Shown here piece by piece: positions 1 to 8,055 of a DNA stretch of 38,771 bases. The stretch lies in contig JAAYFG010000017.1 in NCBI GenBank assembly GCA_012728335.1, forward strand, positions 1-38,771. Direction: 5' to 3'. Numbering within the stretch: the stretch's first letter is position 1; each line of letters opens with the position of its first letter. Source of the DNA: Tissierellia bacterium. Its GTDB lineage: Bacteria; Bacillota; Clostridia; Tissierellales; Peptoniphilaceae. Position numbers and translations under genes: made by a program. The notes under the pieces are model-generated. The model was not told the DNA's origin and did no database searches. It saw only the letters and a program-made list of their open reading frames with translations.

Positions 1-164
1 AAATAAATGAATACATTGTTTATGAATAATAGCTATATTAATAAGCAGTAATCATTTATAAGTAATAAATTTCCAATGTAATTGGATACTTAAGTATTCT
101 TAATGATGAATTTATAGATTTTAGATATGCAATAATGAATAAAGTCAATCTGAATAATAGTTTC

Positions 165-215
165 TTGAGGGAAGACGAAGGGACCTTGCGTATGGTCCCT
201 CATGTCTTCCCTCAA
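165..215. repeat. Long hairpin element, copy 1
   Basis: TTGAGGGAAGAC (165-176) pairs perfectly with GTCTTCCCTCAA (204-215), and inside it AGGGACC (179-185) pairs with GGTCCCT (194-200) around the loop TTGCGTAT. That is 19 base pairs interrupted by a small internal loop. No T-run follows on either strand, so it is not a standard intrinsic terminator. Confidence 0.7.
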
Positions 216-403
216 ACTCCCTTCTCTTACACCCTAAAACGCTAAAATCAAAAGATAAAACCTTAAAAAATATGAGATTTAAACATCTAAATATAGTAAG
301 TCTATGGTGATGTGTAGTATTTCTTCGTTTATATAAAACATAAGTATAAAAATAACTAATATTCCGTATAAATTTATTGTTTTAAATTGCATTAATGTTT
401 TTC

Positions 404-450
404 TTGAAGGGGAAGCAGGGACCTTGCGTAGGGTCTCTACACCTCCTCAA
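404..450. repeat. Long hairpin element, copy 2 (degenerate)
   Basis: Related to the hairpin at 165-215: it keeps the core AGGGACC (417-423), the loop TTGCGTA (424-430) and a right arm GGTCTCT (432-438), with outer arms TTGAAGGGG and CCTCCTCAA that pair only partly. Conservation of the loop, more than of the stem, suggests that the loop sequence matters. Confidence 0.55.
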
Positions 451-559
451 ATAAAAGAATTCATTGTTTAAGACTAATAGTCATATTAATAAACATTAAT
501 ACATTATAATCAATGGAGTTAACAAAAATTAAAATTTAGTAGGTATATGGAAAGAAATA

Positions 560-587
560 AAAAGCGTGTCTATATAAACACGCTTTT
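560..587 (-). terminator. Intrinsic terminator of the ABC-F gene
   Basis: AAAAGCGTGT (560-569) pairs with ACACGCTTTT (578-587) around an 8-base loop. Read on the minus strand it follows the ABC-F stop codon by a few bases and runs into a T-rich tail. Confidence 0.85.
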
Positions 588-595
588 CTAAAGTT

Positions 596-2185
596 CTAAT
601 TATAGTATTTTTCTAAATAATCTTCATAAGTCATTGAAATATCTCTTATAGTACCATCTTCAAAGACTTCAATGATTCTATTTGCTATTGTATTTATAAA
701 TTGGTGGTCAAATGAAGTAAATAGTATATTGCTCTTAAAGCTGATTAAACCATTGTTCACACTTGTTATTGACTCAAGGTCCAAGTGGTTTGTAGGTTGA
801 TCTAATACTAGTACATTTGATTCATTAACCATCATTTTTGAAAACATACATCTAACTTTTTCTCCTCCAGATAGTACTGAAACATTTTTCAGTGCTTCTT
901 CTCCAGAGAAAAGCATTCTTCCAAGTAGTCCTCTAATGTAAATTTCTGACTGTTCTACTGAATACTGTCTTAACCAATCGATTAGATTGTATTGTGAGTT
1001 TTCAAAGAATTCAGAGTTATCTTTTGGAAAATATGAAGTAGTAATAGTTTGTCCCCATTTGTATTCTCCAGTAAAGTCTTGATCTTTTTCATTTATTATC
1101 TCGAAAAGTGAAGTGATTGCCAGTTCATCACCTATAAATGCTATCTTATCTCCCTTATTAACTCTAAAGCTAATATCTTTTAAGATAGTTTCTCCATTTG
1201 ATTCCTTATTGATGTTTTCAACTGTAAGTATTTCGTTTCCTACTTCTCTTTCAATCGTAAATCCAACGAAAGGGTATCTTCTAGTAGATGGTGAAATATC
1301 ATCAAGTGTTATTTTTTCAAGTAGTTTCTTTCTTGAAGTCGCTTGTCTAGACTTAGATTTATTAGCTGAGAATTTAGCAATAAATGCTTGTAAGTCCTTG
1401 ATTTTATCTTCTTTCTTCTTGTTTTGATCCCTAGACATTTGAAGTGCTAATTGGCTTGATTCATACCAGAAGTCATAGTTTCCTGGATATAGTTTTATTT
1501 TGTTAAAGTCTATATCAAGCATATGTGTACAGACTTCATTAAGGAAATATCTATCATGAGATACTACTATCACAGCACCATCAAAGGAATCTAAGAAGTT
1601 TTGTAGCCATTTAATCGCTTGTATATCTAAGTTGTTTGTAGGCTCATCCAATAACAAAATTTCTGGATTACCAAAAAGAGCTTGTGCAAGTAGTACTTTT
1701 ACTTTGTCACTACCAGTTAGTTCCTTCATTTGCAAATTGTGTTTTGACATATCGATTCCAAGTCCTTGAAGCATTGTAGCTGCTTCTGAGTCTGCATCCC
1801 AGCCATTTAATTCTGCAAACTCTGCTTCCAATTCGCTTACTTTTATTCCATCTTCGTCTGACAAATCAGGTTTTGCATAGATGGCATCTTTTTCTTGCAT
1901 TATGTCATAAAGTCTTTTATTTCCCATTATGACAGTATCAATTACGACTTCATCGTCATATTGGAAATGGTCTTGTTTCAATATAGACATTCTAGCATTT
2001 TTGTCTTTAGTTATTTCGCCTGTATCAGCATCTTTTTCTCCTGAAAGAAGTTTTAAAAATGTACTTTTACCAGCTCCGTTGGCGCCAATTACGACATAGC
2101 AGTTTCCTGGAAAGAAAGATACATTTACATCGTCAAAAAGCTTTTGACTGCCAAAACTAAGGCTTACATTATTTACATTTAACAT
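596..2185 (-). CDS. ykpA: ABC-F family ATPase, YkpA/YbiT type
   Basis: A soluble protein of 529 residues with two ATP-binding cassettes and no membrane segments, the hallmark of ABC-F proteins that act on ribosomes. From memory it resembles Bacillus YkpA and E. coli YbiT along its whole length. Cassette 1 is intact: Walker A GANGAGKST near residue 34, Walker B LLLDEPTNNLD, and switch SHDRYF. A charged linker (about 250-300) with FSANKSKSRQATSRKK joins it to cassette 2. Cassette 2 keeps LSGGEK, but it has GDELAITS in place of Walker A, LDQPTNHLD with Gln for the catalytic Glu, and SFDHQF where the switch His should be, so it probably does not hydrolyse ATP. A degenerate second Walker A is, as I recall, normal in the Gram-positive YkpA group; the other two changes look additional. 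GGAGA precedes the ATG. Confidence 0.93.
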   Translation of the reverse strand: MLNVNNVSLSFGSQKLFDDVNVSFFPGNCYVVIGANGAGKSTFLKLLSGEKDADTGEITKDKNARMSILKQDHFQYDDEVVIDTVIMGNKRLYDIMQEKDAIYAKPDLSDEDGIKVSELEAEFAELNGWDADSEAATMLQGLGIDMSKHNLQMKELTGSDKVKVLLAQALFGNPEILLLDEPTNNLDIQAIKWLQNFLDSFDGAVIVVSHDRYFLNEVCTHMLDIDFNKIKLYPGNYDFWYESSQLALQMSRDQNKKKEDKIKDLQAFIAKFSANKSKSRQATSRKKLLEKITLDDISPSTRRYPFVGFTIEREVGNEILTVENINKESNGETILKDISFRVNKGDKIAFIGDELAITSLFEIINEKDQDFTGEYKWGQTITTSYFPKDNSEFFENSQYNLIDWLRQYSVEQSEIYIRGLLGRMLFSGEEALKNVSVLSGGEKVRCMFSKMMVNESNVLVLDQPTNHLDLESITSVNNGLISFKSNILFTSFDHQFINTIANRIIEVFEDGTIRDISMTYEDYLEKYYN

Positions 2186-2215
2186 TTATCGTCTCCTAAA
2201 ATTTTTATCCAGTGT

Positions 2216-2224
2216 ATTATATCA
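2216..2224 (-). promoter_or_regulatory. Extended -10 promoter of the ABC-F gene
   Basis: On the minus strand the bases read TGATATAAT, a full TGN plus TATAAT extended -10, about 30 bases upstream of the ABC-F start. No good -35 box stands at 17 bases, as is common for extended -10 promoters. Confidence 0.5.
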
Positions 2225-2317
2225 CAAACAAATTATTTTTGGAACGATTGACGGCTATTTCATCAGATTTTAGCTTTATTGAAACCTTTTTGTAACACGC
2301 TTTATGCTAAAGTAATG

Positions 2318-2323
2318 TATAAT
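2318..2323 (+). promoter_or_regulatory. Candidate -10 box of the lipoprotein gene
   Basis: TATAAT lies 53 bases before the lipoprotein ATG. The best -35 candidate (TTGTAA, 2290-2295) is 22 bases away, which is too far, so the assignment rests on the -10 alone. Confidence 0.35.
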
Positions 2324-2376
2324 TAACTAGAAATAAGAAAACAATTAAGATGATATAAAATTGAAAGGTGATACCC

Positions 2377-4563
2377 ATGAAAAAGAGGATATTCATTCTC
2401 TTCAGTATGGTTTTTTTAGTTCTATTGATCGGTTGTGATAAAAAAGAAGAGGACAGTGTTGAAGGCTCGGCGCAAACAACGAAAACGTCCTCTACTTTTG
2501 CCGAGAAAATAAGGTCTAGAAAAGATAAAACTGAGTTGGATAGGGAAGATTTAATACTTAGAATTAAAGAAGTATTTGATGTTTCCAATGATTTTGACGA
2601 AGCATACACTAGTGAAGAGAACAGTGGAAATAACAGGATACTGAATATAAACTGGAACAATACCAATACAGGAGATACTATATACGCACAAATAGAGTTT
2701 TGGGGTAATATTATTTCTTATAATGTGTATTCAAACACTGTTGAGAGCAGCGATGGCAAATTTTTAAAACCGAATTATGATAAGACCAGCGCCAAAGAAA
2801 TTGCCGATAAGGCATTGGAAAAAGCAGTCGGTGAAAATGCTAAATCGTTTAAATATTCTAGTGATTTAAGCACTAAAATGGACAGGACAGGATATTTATA
2901 CGTATATGAAAGATATGTAAATAATATTCCAGTTAAAAACTCTAAAATAGAGATAAGTATTGATTTAGTGACTGGTAAAATAATGAGTTATAGATATGTT
3001 ACTAATGAGGATTATGACTACGGAGACACAGATTTATTCGATGCTCCAGGAACAGATATAGGAATGGAGAAAGCTAAAGAAGTATATAAGGATAATAATA
3101 AATTACTACTGAATGCTCGTAGAATTTATAAATATGAAGATAAATCAATTTATCCAAAGATAAGTTATATCTTAACTTATGAAACTTTAGGTGATGAGTA
3201 TGCAGTAAATGCTGTTGATGGTAAAGCTGAAACTCTTGAAAACAGATATTATGGTTATTCAGGATACGGTGCTGAGAAAGCAATGATGGAAGATGCTGCA
3301 GCTGATGTGACATTAACACAAGCTGAAATAGATAGATTGGAACTTATTAAAAATAATGTGACATTAGAAGAAGCGCAAAATAAAGCGATAGAGATGTTCG
3401 ATATTGGTTCAAGTCTAAAACTTATAAGCTCTAGACTTAGCGCATATAGTCCTAGTAAAGATGAATACTCTTGGGAGTTAGAATTCAGTGACAGTAAAGA
3501 TGCTTGGATGAGCATAGGTTTGGATGCTAAAGACCTTTCATTGATAAGTTATTATGACAGTAGTGGACAATATGATGGAACTGCTACCATTTCCGAAGAT
3601 GAAGCAAATAAAATTGCAAAGGCATTTTTGAGCAAACACAGTCAAAATTTGTTAAGTGATTTAGAATTGGTTAAATCTTCTTCAAATCAAGATGGAGCTG
3701 GTAGAAGAGAAGTTTCATATGTTAGAAAATTAAAAGACAATATGTATATTTTACAGGATAAAATCAGCATAAGTGTTGATGCTAAATCTAAGAAAGTAGT
3801 TAATTTCTACAAGGTTTGGGATAACAATTACAATGAAAAGTTTGATAGTGAAAAGCTGTCAGAAGATGAAATTTACGAAAAGATATTTGAGTACTTTGAC
3901 TTTAAAAAATCTTATGCACCTATTTTTGAAGAAAATGAGTTAGTTAAATATGGTTTATATTACTCGAACTTTACAGCTAATAATTATGAAACTATTGTAG
4001 ATGCAAAGACTGGGGGATTATTATCATATGATGGAACTCCTCTTTCAAAAGATGGTGAACATGCTTATGAAGACCTAGATAAGGCAGAGAACCCTGATAA
4101 AATTCAGAAACTTTTAGACTATGGCGTTTCATATAGTGAAGAAAAACTTGATCCAACTGCAAAAGTTAAGCAAATGGACGTAATGAAACTTCTATATCAA
4201 ACTGAATATTACTATCGAGATATCAATACTGTAAAAGAAGATGAATTATACGAAGAAATGATTAGGCAAAATGTGCTATCAAAAGAAGAAATTTCCAAGG
4301 ATAAAGTAGTAACTAGGAAAGAAATAAGTAAATATCTAGTAAATATGAGTGGTTTAGGTGCAGCTGGACAGTTGACAGATATATATAAAGATATTTATGA
4401 AGACTCTAAAAACACTAGTACGTATAAAGGATACATGACTATATCTTCAAGGCTTGGATTTATAGATACAGAAGATGATTTATTAAACCCAGATGGAGAA
4501 GTTAGCAGAGAAGAAGCCTTAATATGTGTTTATAACTATCTATTTAGAGTAGAGGGTAAATAA
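2377..4563 (+). CDS. Lipoprotein with YcdB/YcdC (PepSY-like) region and C-terminal S-layer homology
   Basis: A predicted surface protein of 728 residues. The ATG at 2377 is chosen over an upstream in-frame GTG (2368) because GAAAGGTGA ends just before it and because it gives a clean lipoprotein signal: MKKR, a hydrophobic stretch, and LIGC with the lipid-accepting Cys at 20. The middle (about 40-560) has several repeated units with motifs such as YERYVNNIPV, SIDLVTGKI and SVDAKSKKVVNFY, typical of YcdB/YcdC domains. The last 140 residues look like two weak S-layer homology units, one around VTRKEISKYL and one with LGFID...LNPDGEVSREEA. It is a stand-alone unit with its own terminator. Its role is not known; protease inhibition or wall organisation are family-level guesses. 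Confidence 0.82.
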   Translation: MKKRIFILFSMVFLVLLIGCDKKEEDSVEGSAQTTKTSSTFAEKIRSRKDKTELDREDLILRIKEVFDVSNDFDEAYTSEENSGNNRILNINWNNTNTGDTIYAQIEFWGNIISYNVYSNTVESSDGKFLKPNYDKTSAKEIADKALEKAVGENAKSFKYSSDLSTKMDRTGYLYVYERYVNNIPVKNSKIEISIDLVTGKIMSYRYVTNEDYDYGDTDLFDAPGTDIGMEKAKEVYKDNNKLLLNARRIYKYEDKSIYPKISYILTYETLGDEYAVNAVDGKAETLENRYYGYSGYGAEKAMMEDAAADVTLTQAEIDRLELIKNNVTLEEAQNKAIEMFDIGSSLKLISSRLSAYSPSKDEYSWELEFSDSKDAWMSIGLDAKDLSLISYYDSSGQYDGTATISEDEANKIAKAFLSKHSQNLLSDLELVKSSSNQDGAGRREVSYVRKLKDNMYILQDKISISVDAKSKKVVNFYKVWDNNYNEKFDSEKLSEDEIYEKIFEYFDFKKSYAPIFEENELVKYGLYYSNFTANNYETIVDAKTGGLLSYDGTPLSKDGEHAYEDLDKAENPDKIQKLLDYGVSYSEEKLDPTAKVKQMDVMKLLYQTEYYYRDINTVKEDELYEEMIRQNVLSKEEISKDKVVTRKEISKYLVNMSGLGAAGQLTDIYKDIYEDSKNTSTYKGYMTISSRLGFIDTEDDLLNPDGEVSREEALICVYNYLFRVEGK

Positions 4564-4575
4564 TATTTAATATAG

Positions 4576-4605
4576 AGGGAGTTCAGAGATGAACTTCCTT
4601 TTTTT
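4576..4605 (+). terminator. Intrinsic terminator of the lipoprotein gene
   Basis: GGGAGTTC (4577-4584) pairs with GAACTTCC (4591-4598), with one G-U pair, around a 6-base loop, and seven T residues follow. Confidence 0.88.
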
Positions 4606-4636
4606 ATAACTAATTGTTAAAATATACAGAGTTTTG

Positions 4637-4645
4637 TGATATTAT
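4637..4645 (+). promoter_or_regulatory. Extended -10 promoter upstream of the deoxyribosyltransferase-gltX pair
   Basis: TGATATTAT is a TGN-extended -10 box 32 bases before the start at 4678. A TTGTTA at 4614-4619 is a possible but distant -35 box. Confidence 0.45.
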
Positions 4646-4677
4646 AGAATATAAATATAAAGTAAAGGTGAGTGCAA

Positions 4678-5190
4678 ATGAGAGGATATTTCGCATCGCA
4701 TTTTTTCAATGCAGGAATGTATGAGTGGACAGACAAAGTATGTGATTATATTGAAGAACATACGGATATAGAACTTTATGTACCGCAGAGAAATGCTTCA
4801 ATTAATGACAAAAAGAATAATGATGATATAATAACAGATATAGCTATTTCCAAGGCTGATACTGCTGAATTGAAAAAATCAAATATTCTTTTCGCTTGTC
4901 TTGACGGACTTACTATTGACGATGGAGTTGCAGCAGAGATAATGGCTCATGGAGTGATGAAAGAACTTGAAGAAGAATACGATATATCTCCTAGAATGCC
5001 AAGGATGATAATTGGAATACTTACAGATATGAGATATCAGGGAACAGGTGACAACAAGCTTTATAGAAATCTTATGATCGTTGGAAAGGTCAAAGAACAT
5101 GGAAAACTTGTTGTGGGTTATCCAGGTGATGATTCGTATTTAGACGAAATAGTAGATATAGTAAATGAATTTATGGACAACAATAAATAG
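4678..5190 (+). CDS. Nucleoside 2-deoxyribosyltransferase family protein
   Basis: A cytoplasmic protein of 170 residues. Family members move or cleave the deoxyribose-base bond of (deoxy)nucleosides or nucleotides in salvage or pool cleaning. Visible family signs are the N-terminal YFASHFFNAG, the nucleotide-site region SNILFACLDGLTIDDGVAAE, whose Glu fits the catalytic position, then IIGILTDMR and the RNLMIVG segment. The start at 4678 is preferred over an in-frame GTG (4672) because AAGGTGAG ends five bases before it. It lies 17 bases upstream of gltX without a terminator, so the two are probably one transcript. Substrate cannot be told from sequence. Confidence 0.82.
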   Translation: MRGYFASHFFNAGMYEWTDKVCDYIEEHTDIELYVPQRNASINDKKNNDDIITDIAISKADTAELKKSNILFACLDGLTIDDGVAAEIMAHGVMKELEEEYDISPRMPRMIIGILTDMRYQGTGDNKLYRNLMIVGKVKEHGKLVVGYPGDDSYLDEIVDIVNEFMDNNK

Positions 5191-5207
5191 TAATTAGGGG
5201 GATTTTA

Positions 5208-6686
5208 ATGAGTAATATTAAAGTAAGATTTGCACCTAGCCCAACTGGCTATTTGCATATTGGTGGTTTGAGAACCGCATTATACAATTATTTATACGCC
5301 AAAAAAAATGGCGGGAAATTTATACTTAGAATTGAAGATACTGACCAATCAAGATTTGTTGAAGGAGCTATAGAAAATCTTATTAAAGCTCTAGAATGGT
5401 CTGGAATCACTTATGATGAAGGTGTCTTTATAGAAAATCACGAAGTGGTTGAAAAAGGACCTAATGGACCTTATATTCAATCAAAGAGGCTTGATACTTA
5501 TAGCAAATATGTAGACCAATTAATTGAAAGTGGAGATGCATACTATTGTTTCTGTACTAAAGAGAGATTGGATAATTTAAGAGAAGAGCAAAGGGTAAAA
5601 GGACAAGTTCCAAAATACGATGGTCTTTGTAGAAGTATTCCTCTTGAAGAAGCTAAGGCTAGAGTAGCCAATGGGGAAGAACATGTAATCAGACTTAAAT
5701 TGCCGAAAAACAGAGATATCCACTTCAAGGATTTAGTCAGGGGAGATGTAACCATTAATACTGATGATATGGATGATCAAGTCCTTATGAAATCAGATGG
5801 TTTCCCAACTTATCATATGGCTGTAGTAGTCGATGACCATTTAATGGAAGTCACACATATAGTTAGAGGGGAAGAGTGGTTGCCATCTACTCCAAAACAT
5901 GTATATCTATACGAAGTACTTGGATGGGAAAAACCGGAATTCGTTCATCTTCCAACAGTACTAAATGACGATAGAAAGAAACTTTCCAAGAGACAGGGCG
6001 ATGTTTCTGTAGAAGATTTCAGAGAAAGTGGATATTTACCAGAAGCATTAGTGAATTATCTTGCACTAGTAGGATGGAGTCCAGAAGACAATCAAGAAAT
6101 AATGACACTTGAAGAAATGGTTGATAAATTTACCTTTGAAAGAGTTTCTAAAACTGGTGGTATTTTTGACAAGAAGAAACTTGATTGGGTAAATGCTCAC
6201 TATATCAAGGAAAAAGAAGATGGAGAACTATTAGAACTTACTCTTCCTTATTTAAAAAAAGCTGGAATTGTAGATGATGCATTCGTAGCTAATAATAGAG
6301 AATGGCTTGAAATTCTGATGAATACCATAAAAGAAGGAATGTCCACTCTTAAGGAAGCTCCAGAAAAGTCTGCATTCCTATTTGAAGATATGGGAGAAAT
6401 TACTGATGAAAATTTACTTGAAATACTAAAAGGCGAGCAAGTACCTGAACTTATAGACGGTATTGAAGCAGAAGTAAATGCAGTTGACGAATTAGATTTT
6501 GAAACTGCAAAAGGGTTAATGAAGAAAGTTCAAAAAGCAACTGGTATCAAAGGAAAAAATCTGTTTATGCCAACAAGAATTGAACTTACAGGTGTTGAAC
6601 ATGGACCAGAACTTGCCAATATCCTTTATCTATTTGGAAAAGATAAAATAGTTGAAAGATTAGAACAAGCTAGAAAATACCTATAA
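5208..6686 (+). CDS. gltX: Glutamyl-tRNA synthetase
   Basis: A class I aminoacyl-tRNA synthetase that charges tRNA with glutamate, of 492 residues, the usual length. The Rossmann fold carries the HIGH signature as PSPTGYLHIGG (residues 10-20), followed by LRTALYNYL and the glutamate-site region LRIEDTDQSR. The KMSKS loop appears as KLSKRQGD near 257-264. C-terminal helical anticodon-binding region follows to the end. AGGGGGAT precedes the ATG by a normal distance. In many anaerobes a single GluRS also charges tRNA-Gln; whether this one is non-discriminating cannot be decided here. The gene is followed by a strong terminator that also faces the convergent flavodoxin gene. Confidence 0.97.
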   Translation: MSNIKVRFAPSPTGYLHIGGLRTALYNYLYAKKNGGKFILRIEDTDQSRFVEGAIENLIKALEWSGITYDEGVFIENHEVVEKGPNGPYIQSKRLDTYSKYVDQLIESGDAYYCFCTKERLDNLREEQRVKGQVPKYDGLCRSIPLEEAKARVANGEEHVIRLKLPKNRDIHFKDLVRGDVTINTDDMDDQVLMKSDGFPTYHMAVVVDDHLMEVTHIVRGEEWLPSTPKHVYLYEVLGWEKPEFVHLPTVLNDDRKKLSKRQGDVSVEDFRESGYLPEALVNYLALVGWSPEDNQEIMTLEEMVDKFTFERVSKTGGIFDKKKLDWVNAHYIKEKEDGELLELTLPYLKKAGIVDDAFVANNREWLEILMNTIKEGMSTLKEAPEKSAFLFEDMGEITDENLLEILKGEQVPELIDGIEAEVNAVDELDFETAKGLMKKVQKATGIKGKNLFMPTRIELTGVEHGPELANILYLFGKDKIVERLEQARKYL

Positions 6687-6688
6687 AA

Positions 6689-6727
6689 GCACAAAACCGA
6701 CTTATTTATAAGTCGGTTTTTATGTGC
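6689..6727. terminator. Bidirectional intrinsic terminator between gltX and flavodoxin
   Basis: AAAACCGACTTA (6693-6704) pairs with TAAGTCGGTTTT (6709-6720) around TTTA, with GCACA/TGTGC outside. It has an A-run on one side and a T-run on the other, so it can serve gltX on the plus strand and the convergent flavodoxin operon on the minus strand. Confidence 0.88.
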
Positions 6728-6756
6728 AAGTTTAGAATGTGTTTTATATTGAAAAA

Positions 6757-7170
6757 CTAAAAGTTGGCTAGTTTAGATCCATATGCTTTGCATTCTTCTT
6801 CGTCTGGTTCAAGATTTTGAATCAGTCCGCCGTCAAGTAGTTGTGCGCCTGCGGCTTTTGTACGTTCAGACCAATCACGCATCCATTCTCCATCGCCCCA
6901 GTCGTATGAGCCAAATAAAGCCACTTTTTTGCCTTCTAATTGACTTTCTATTGATATGAAAAATGGTTCAAATTCGTCTTCTTCCAATATTTCATCACCC
7001 ATACTTGGACATCCAAATGCAAATTTATCATACTTTTCAACTATATCGTCACTAACTTCGCCAACTGAATGAAGTACTACTTCTTCACCAGCTTCTATAA
7101 GACCGAATTCTATGGCTTTAGCCATCATTTCAGTATTACCTGTTCCGCTCCAATAAATTATCGCTGTCAT
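6757..7170 (-). CDS. Flavodoxin
   Basis: A short-chain flavodoxin of 137 residues, an FMN-carrying electron carrier that replaces ferredoxin when iron is scarce. The phosphate-binding loop is WSGTGNTE (residues 7-14). The flavin-sandwiching loops are GCPSMGDE around 54-61 and GSYDWGDGEW around 87-96. Start supported by GGAGG before the ATG. It is the second gene after the DUF3793 gene, 27 bases apart and without a terminator between, and both lie behind a promoter with a Fur-type box, which fits iron-starvation expression. Confidence 0.93.
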   Translation of the reverse strand: MTAIIYWSGTGNTEMMAKAIEFGLIEAGEEVVLHSVGEVSDDIVEKYDKFAFGCPSMGDEILEEDEFEPFFISIESQLEGKKVALFGSYDWGDGEWMRDWSERTKAAGAQLLDGGLIQNLEPDEEECKAYGSKLANF

Positions 7171-7197
7171 TTTGTTTCCTCCTATATTTAAATAAAA

Positions 7198-7743
7198 TTA
7201 ATACGACAATGCAGGTAAGCTATCGTTAAATATGTTACCGCCAGAGCCTATATATTCCATAAGAACCTGGCGGCATTGTTCATATTTTGCAAATAGTGAG
7301 CTTGCAACTTCTGTATCACCATATACTTTCCAAAGGCCACTCATCTTATAGTCTTCTTTGGAAGTAATAAATCCGATTACATCATCAGGTGGGTAACCTA
7401 GGAAAAACCCAATTTCATGAGGGAACTCATCTGACTGAGAAAATCTTTTACATAAAAAGTCGATTTTGGACTCTATATTTTCATTTGTAGGGTAGCCTAA
7501 AACGGCTAAGTATGTAGTAGCTTTCTTATTAGCTAATGAAATCTTCAAAAGTTCTTTATTATATAAGAGCAGTAAGGGGTTAGGTTTATTATTTACTATC
7601 CTTATAGAAACTTCGTAGATTTCCAAAAGATTTCTCTCAATTTCACCATTAAGTAATTTGCCAGATACGAGAGAGGCTGGCTTTAATTTGTATAATACTG
7701 GTGCGCAATGAGTTGCTAGTATTCTATTAATATCATTTTCCAA
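7198..7743 (-). CDS. DUF3793 family protein
   Basis: A soluble protein of 181 residues of a family common in anaerobic Bacillota and often found beside flavodoxin genes. Family marks are the N-terminal HCAPVLYKLKPASLVS, the central FPHEIGFFLGYPPDDVIGF and the C-terminal WKVYGD with a YEQCRQVL helix. The conserved Cys, His and Glu residues could bind a metal or a cofactor, but no activity is known. The start is TTG at 7743, five bases after GGAGG; no ATG stands nearby in frame. It heads the operon with flavodoxin and has a leader of about 200 bases, so it probably works in iron-limited metabolism. Confidence 0.85.
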   Translation of the reverse strand: MENDINRILATHCAPVLYKLKPASLVSGKLLNGEIERNLLEIYEVSIRIVNNKPNPLLLLYNKELLKISLANKKATTYLAVLGYPTNENIESKIDFLCKRFSQSDEFPHEIGFFLGYPPDDVIGFITSKEDYKMSGLWKVYGDTEVASSLFAKYEQCRQVLMEYIGSGGNIFNDSLPALSY

Positions 7744-7928
7744 GTCTACCTCCAGATGAATTATATAAGACTATACAATGTTTGCGAATCAACTATTAAT
7801 ACATCATTCACGTTCGAGGAAGTAATATACATATCATAAAAGAGTAAAATGTAATAGTCGATATTATATAGCTTATATTGGTGAAAAGTTCAATTTGTCA
7901 CTAAGTGATTATTCAAGCTAGTTGAAAT

Positions 7929-7943
7929 TGATAATCACTATCA
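7929..7943 (-). promoter_or_regulatory. Fur-type operator
   Basis: TGATAATCACTATCA matches the Gram-positive Fur consensus of two 7-base arms around one base (TGATAAT-N-ATTATCA) at 13 of 14 defined positions. It lies about a dozen bases downstream of the -10 box of the DUF3793-flavodoxin promoter, over the expected start of transcription, a position suited to repression in iron-rich cells. Confidence 0.75.
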
Positions 7944-7954
7944 CTTACAACTTA

Positions 7955-7983
7955 ATTATAAAACCTTAATAATAAATTGTCAA
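7955..7983 (-). promoter_or_regulatory. Consensus promoter of the DUF3793-flavodoxin operon
   Basis: On the minus strand, TTGACA (7978-7983), exactly 17 bases, and TATAAT (7955-7960): a perfect primary sigma factor promoter. Transcription should start near 7948, giving a leader of about 200 bases. The rest of the gap (7744-7928) holds only an AT-rich leader with a small inverted repeat, TCACTAAGTGA (7899-7909). Confidence 0.82.
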
Positions 7984-8011
7984 TACCTTTTTAAAATATA
8001 TTTTAGTGCAT

Positions 8012-8050
8012 AAAAAAACACCTCAGAAAATAATTAGTTTTCTAAGGTGT
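8012..8050 (-). terminator. Intrinsic terminator of the cysteine desulfidase-like gene
   Basis: On the minus strand ACACCTTAGAAAA pairs with TTTTCTGAGGTGT (one mismatch or wobble), and seven T residues follow. It starts six bases after the stop codon. Confidence 0.92.
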
Positions 8051-8055
8051 AAATA

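Larger units (their letters stand above)
1..520. repeat. Imperfect direct repeat with hairpin elements (intergenic)
   Basis: This 595-base stretch before the first gene holds no credible coding region. It contains two related hairpins (165-215 and 404-450) with the same loop, each sharing the lead-in TTTCTTGA. The bases after the second hairpin (449-515) resemble the first 70 bases of the window: both read AAATAAA, GAAT.CATTGTTTA, a TAATAG block, ATATTAATAA, then TAAT and ATTATAA-like bases, roughly three quarters identical. So the repeat unit seems to be hairpin plus downstream AT-rich block, and the window seems to start just after another hairpin. The function is unknown; a dispersed structured repeat or a small RNA family is possible. 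Confidence 0.6.

Noticed and set aside
165-450. T-box or other known riboswitch in the hairpin repeats
   Set aside because: AGGGACC recalls the T-box motif AGGGTGG, but there is no TGG-type antiterminator bulge, specifier loop or downstream biosynthetic or synthetase gene on the proper strand.
1113-1427. Plus-strand open frame of 104 codons inside the ABC-F gene
   Set aside because: Antisense shadow of the linker region, Ser- and Phe-rich, with no ribosome binding site.
2307-2666. Minus-strand frame of 119 codons over the lipoprotein start
   Set aside because: It overlaps the signal peptide coding region and promoter; composition is that of an antisense shadow.
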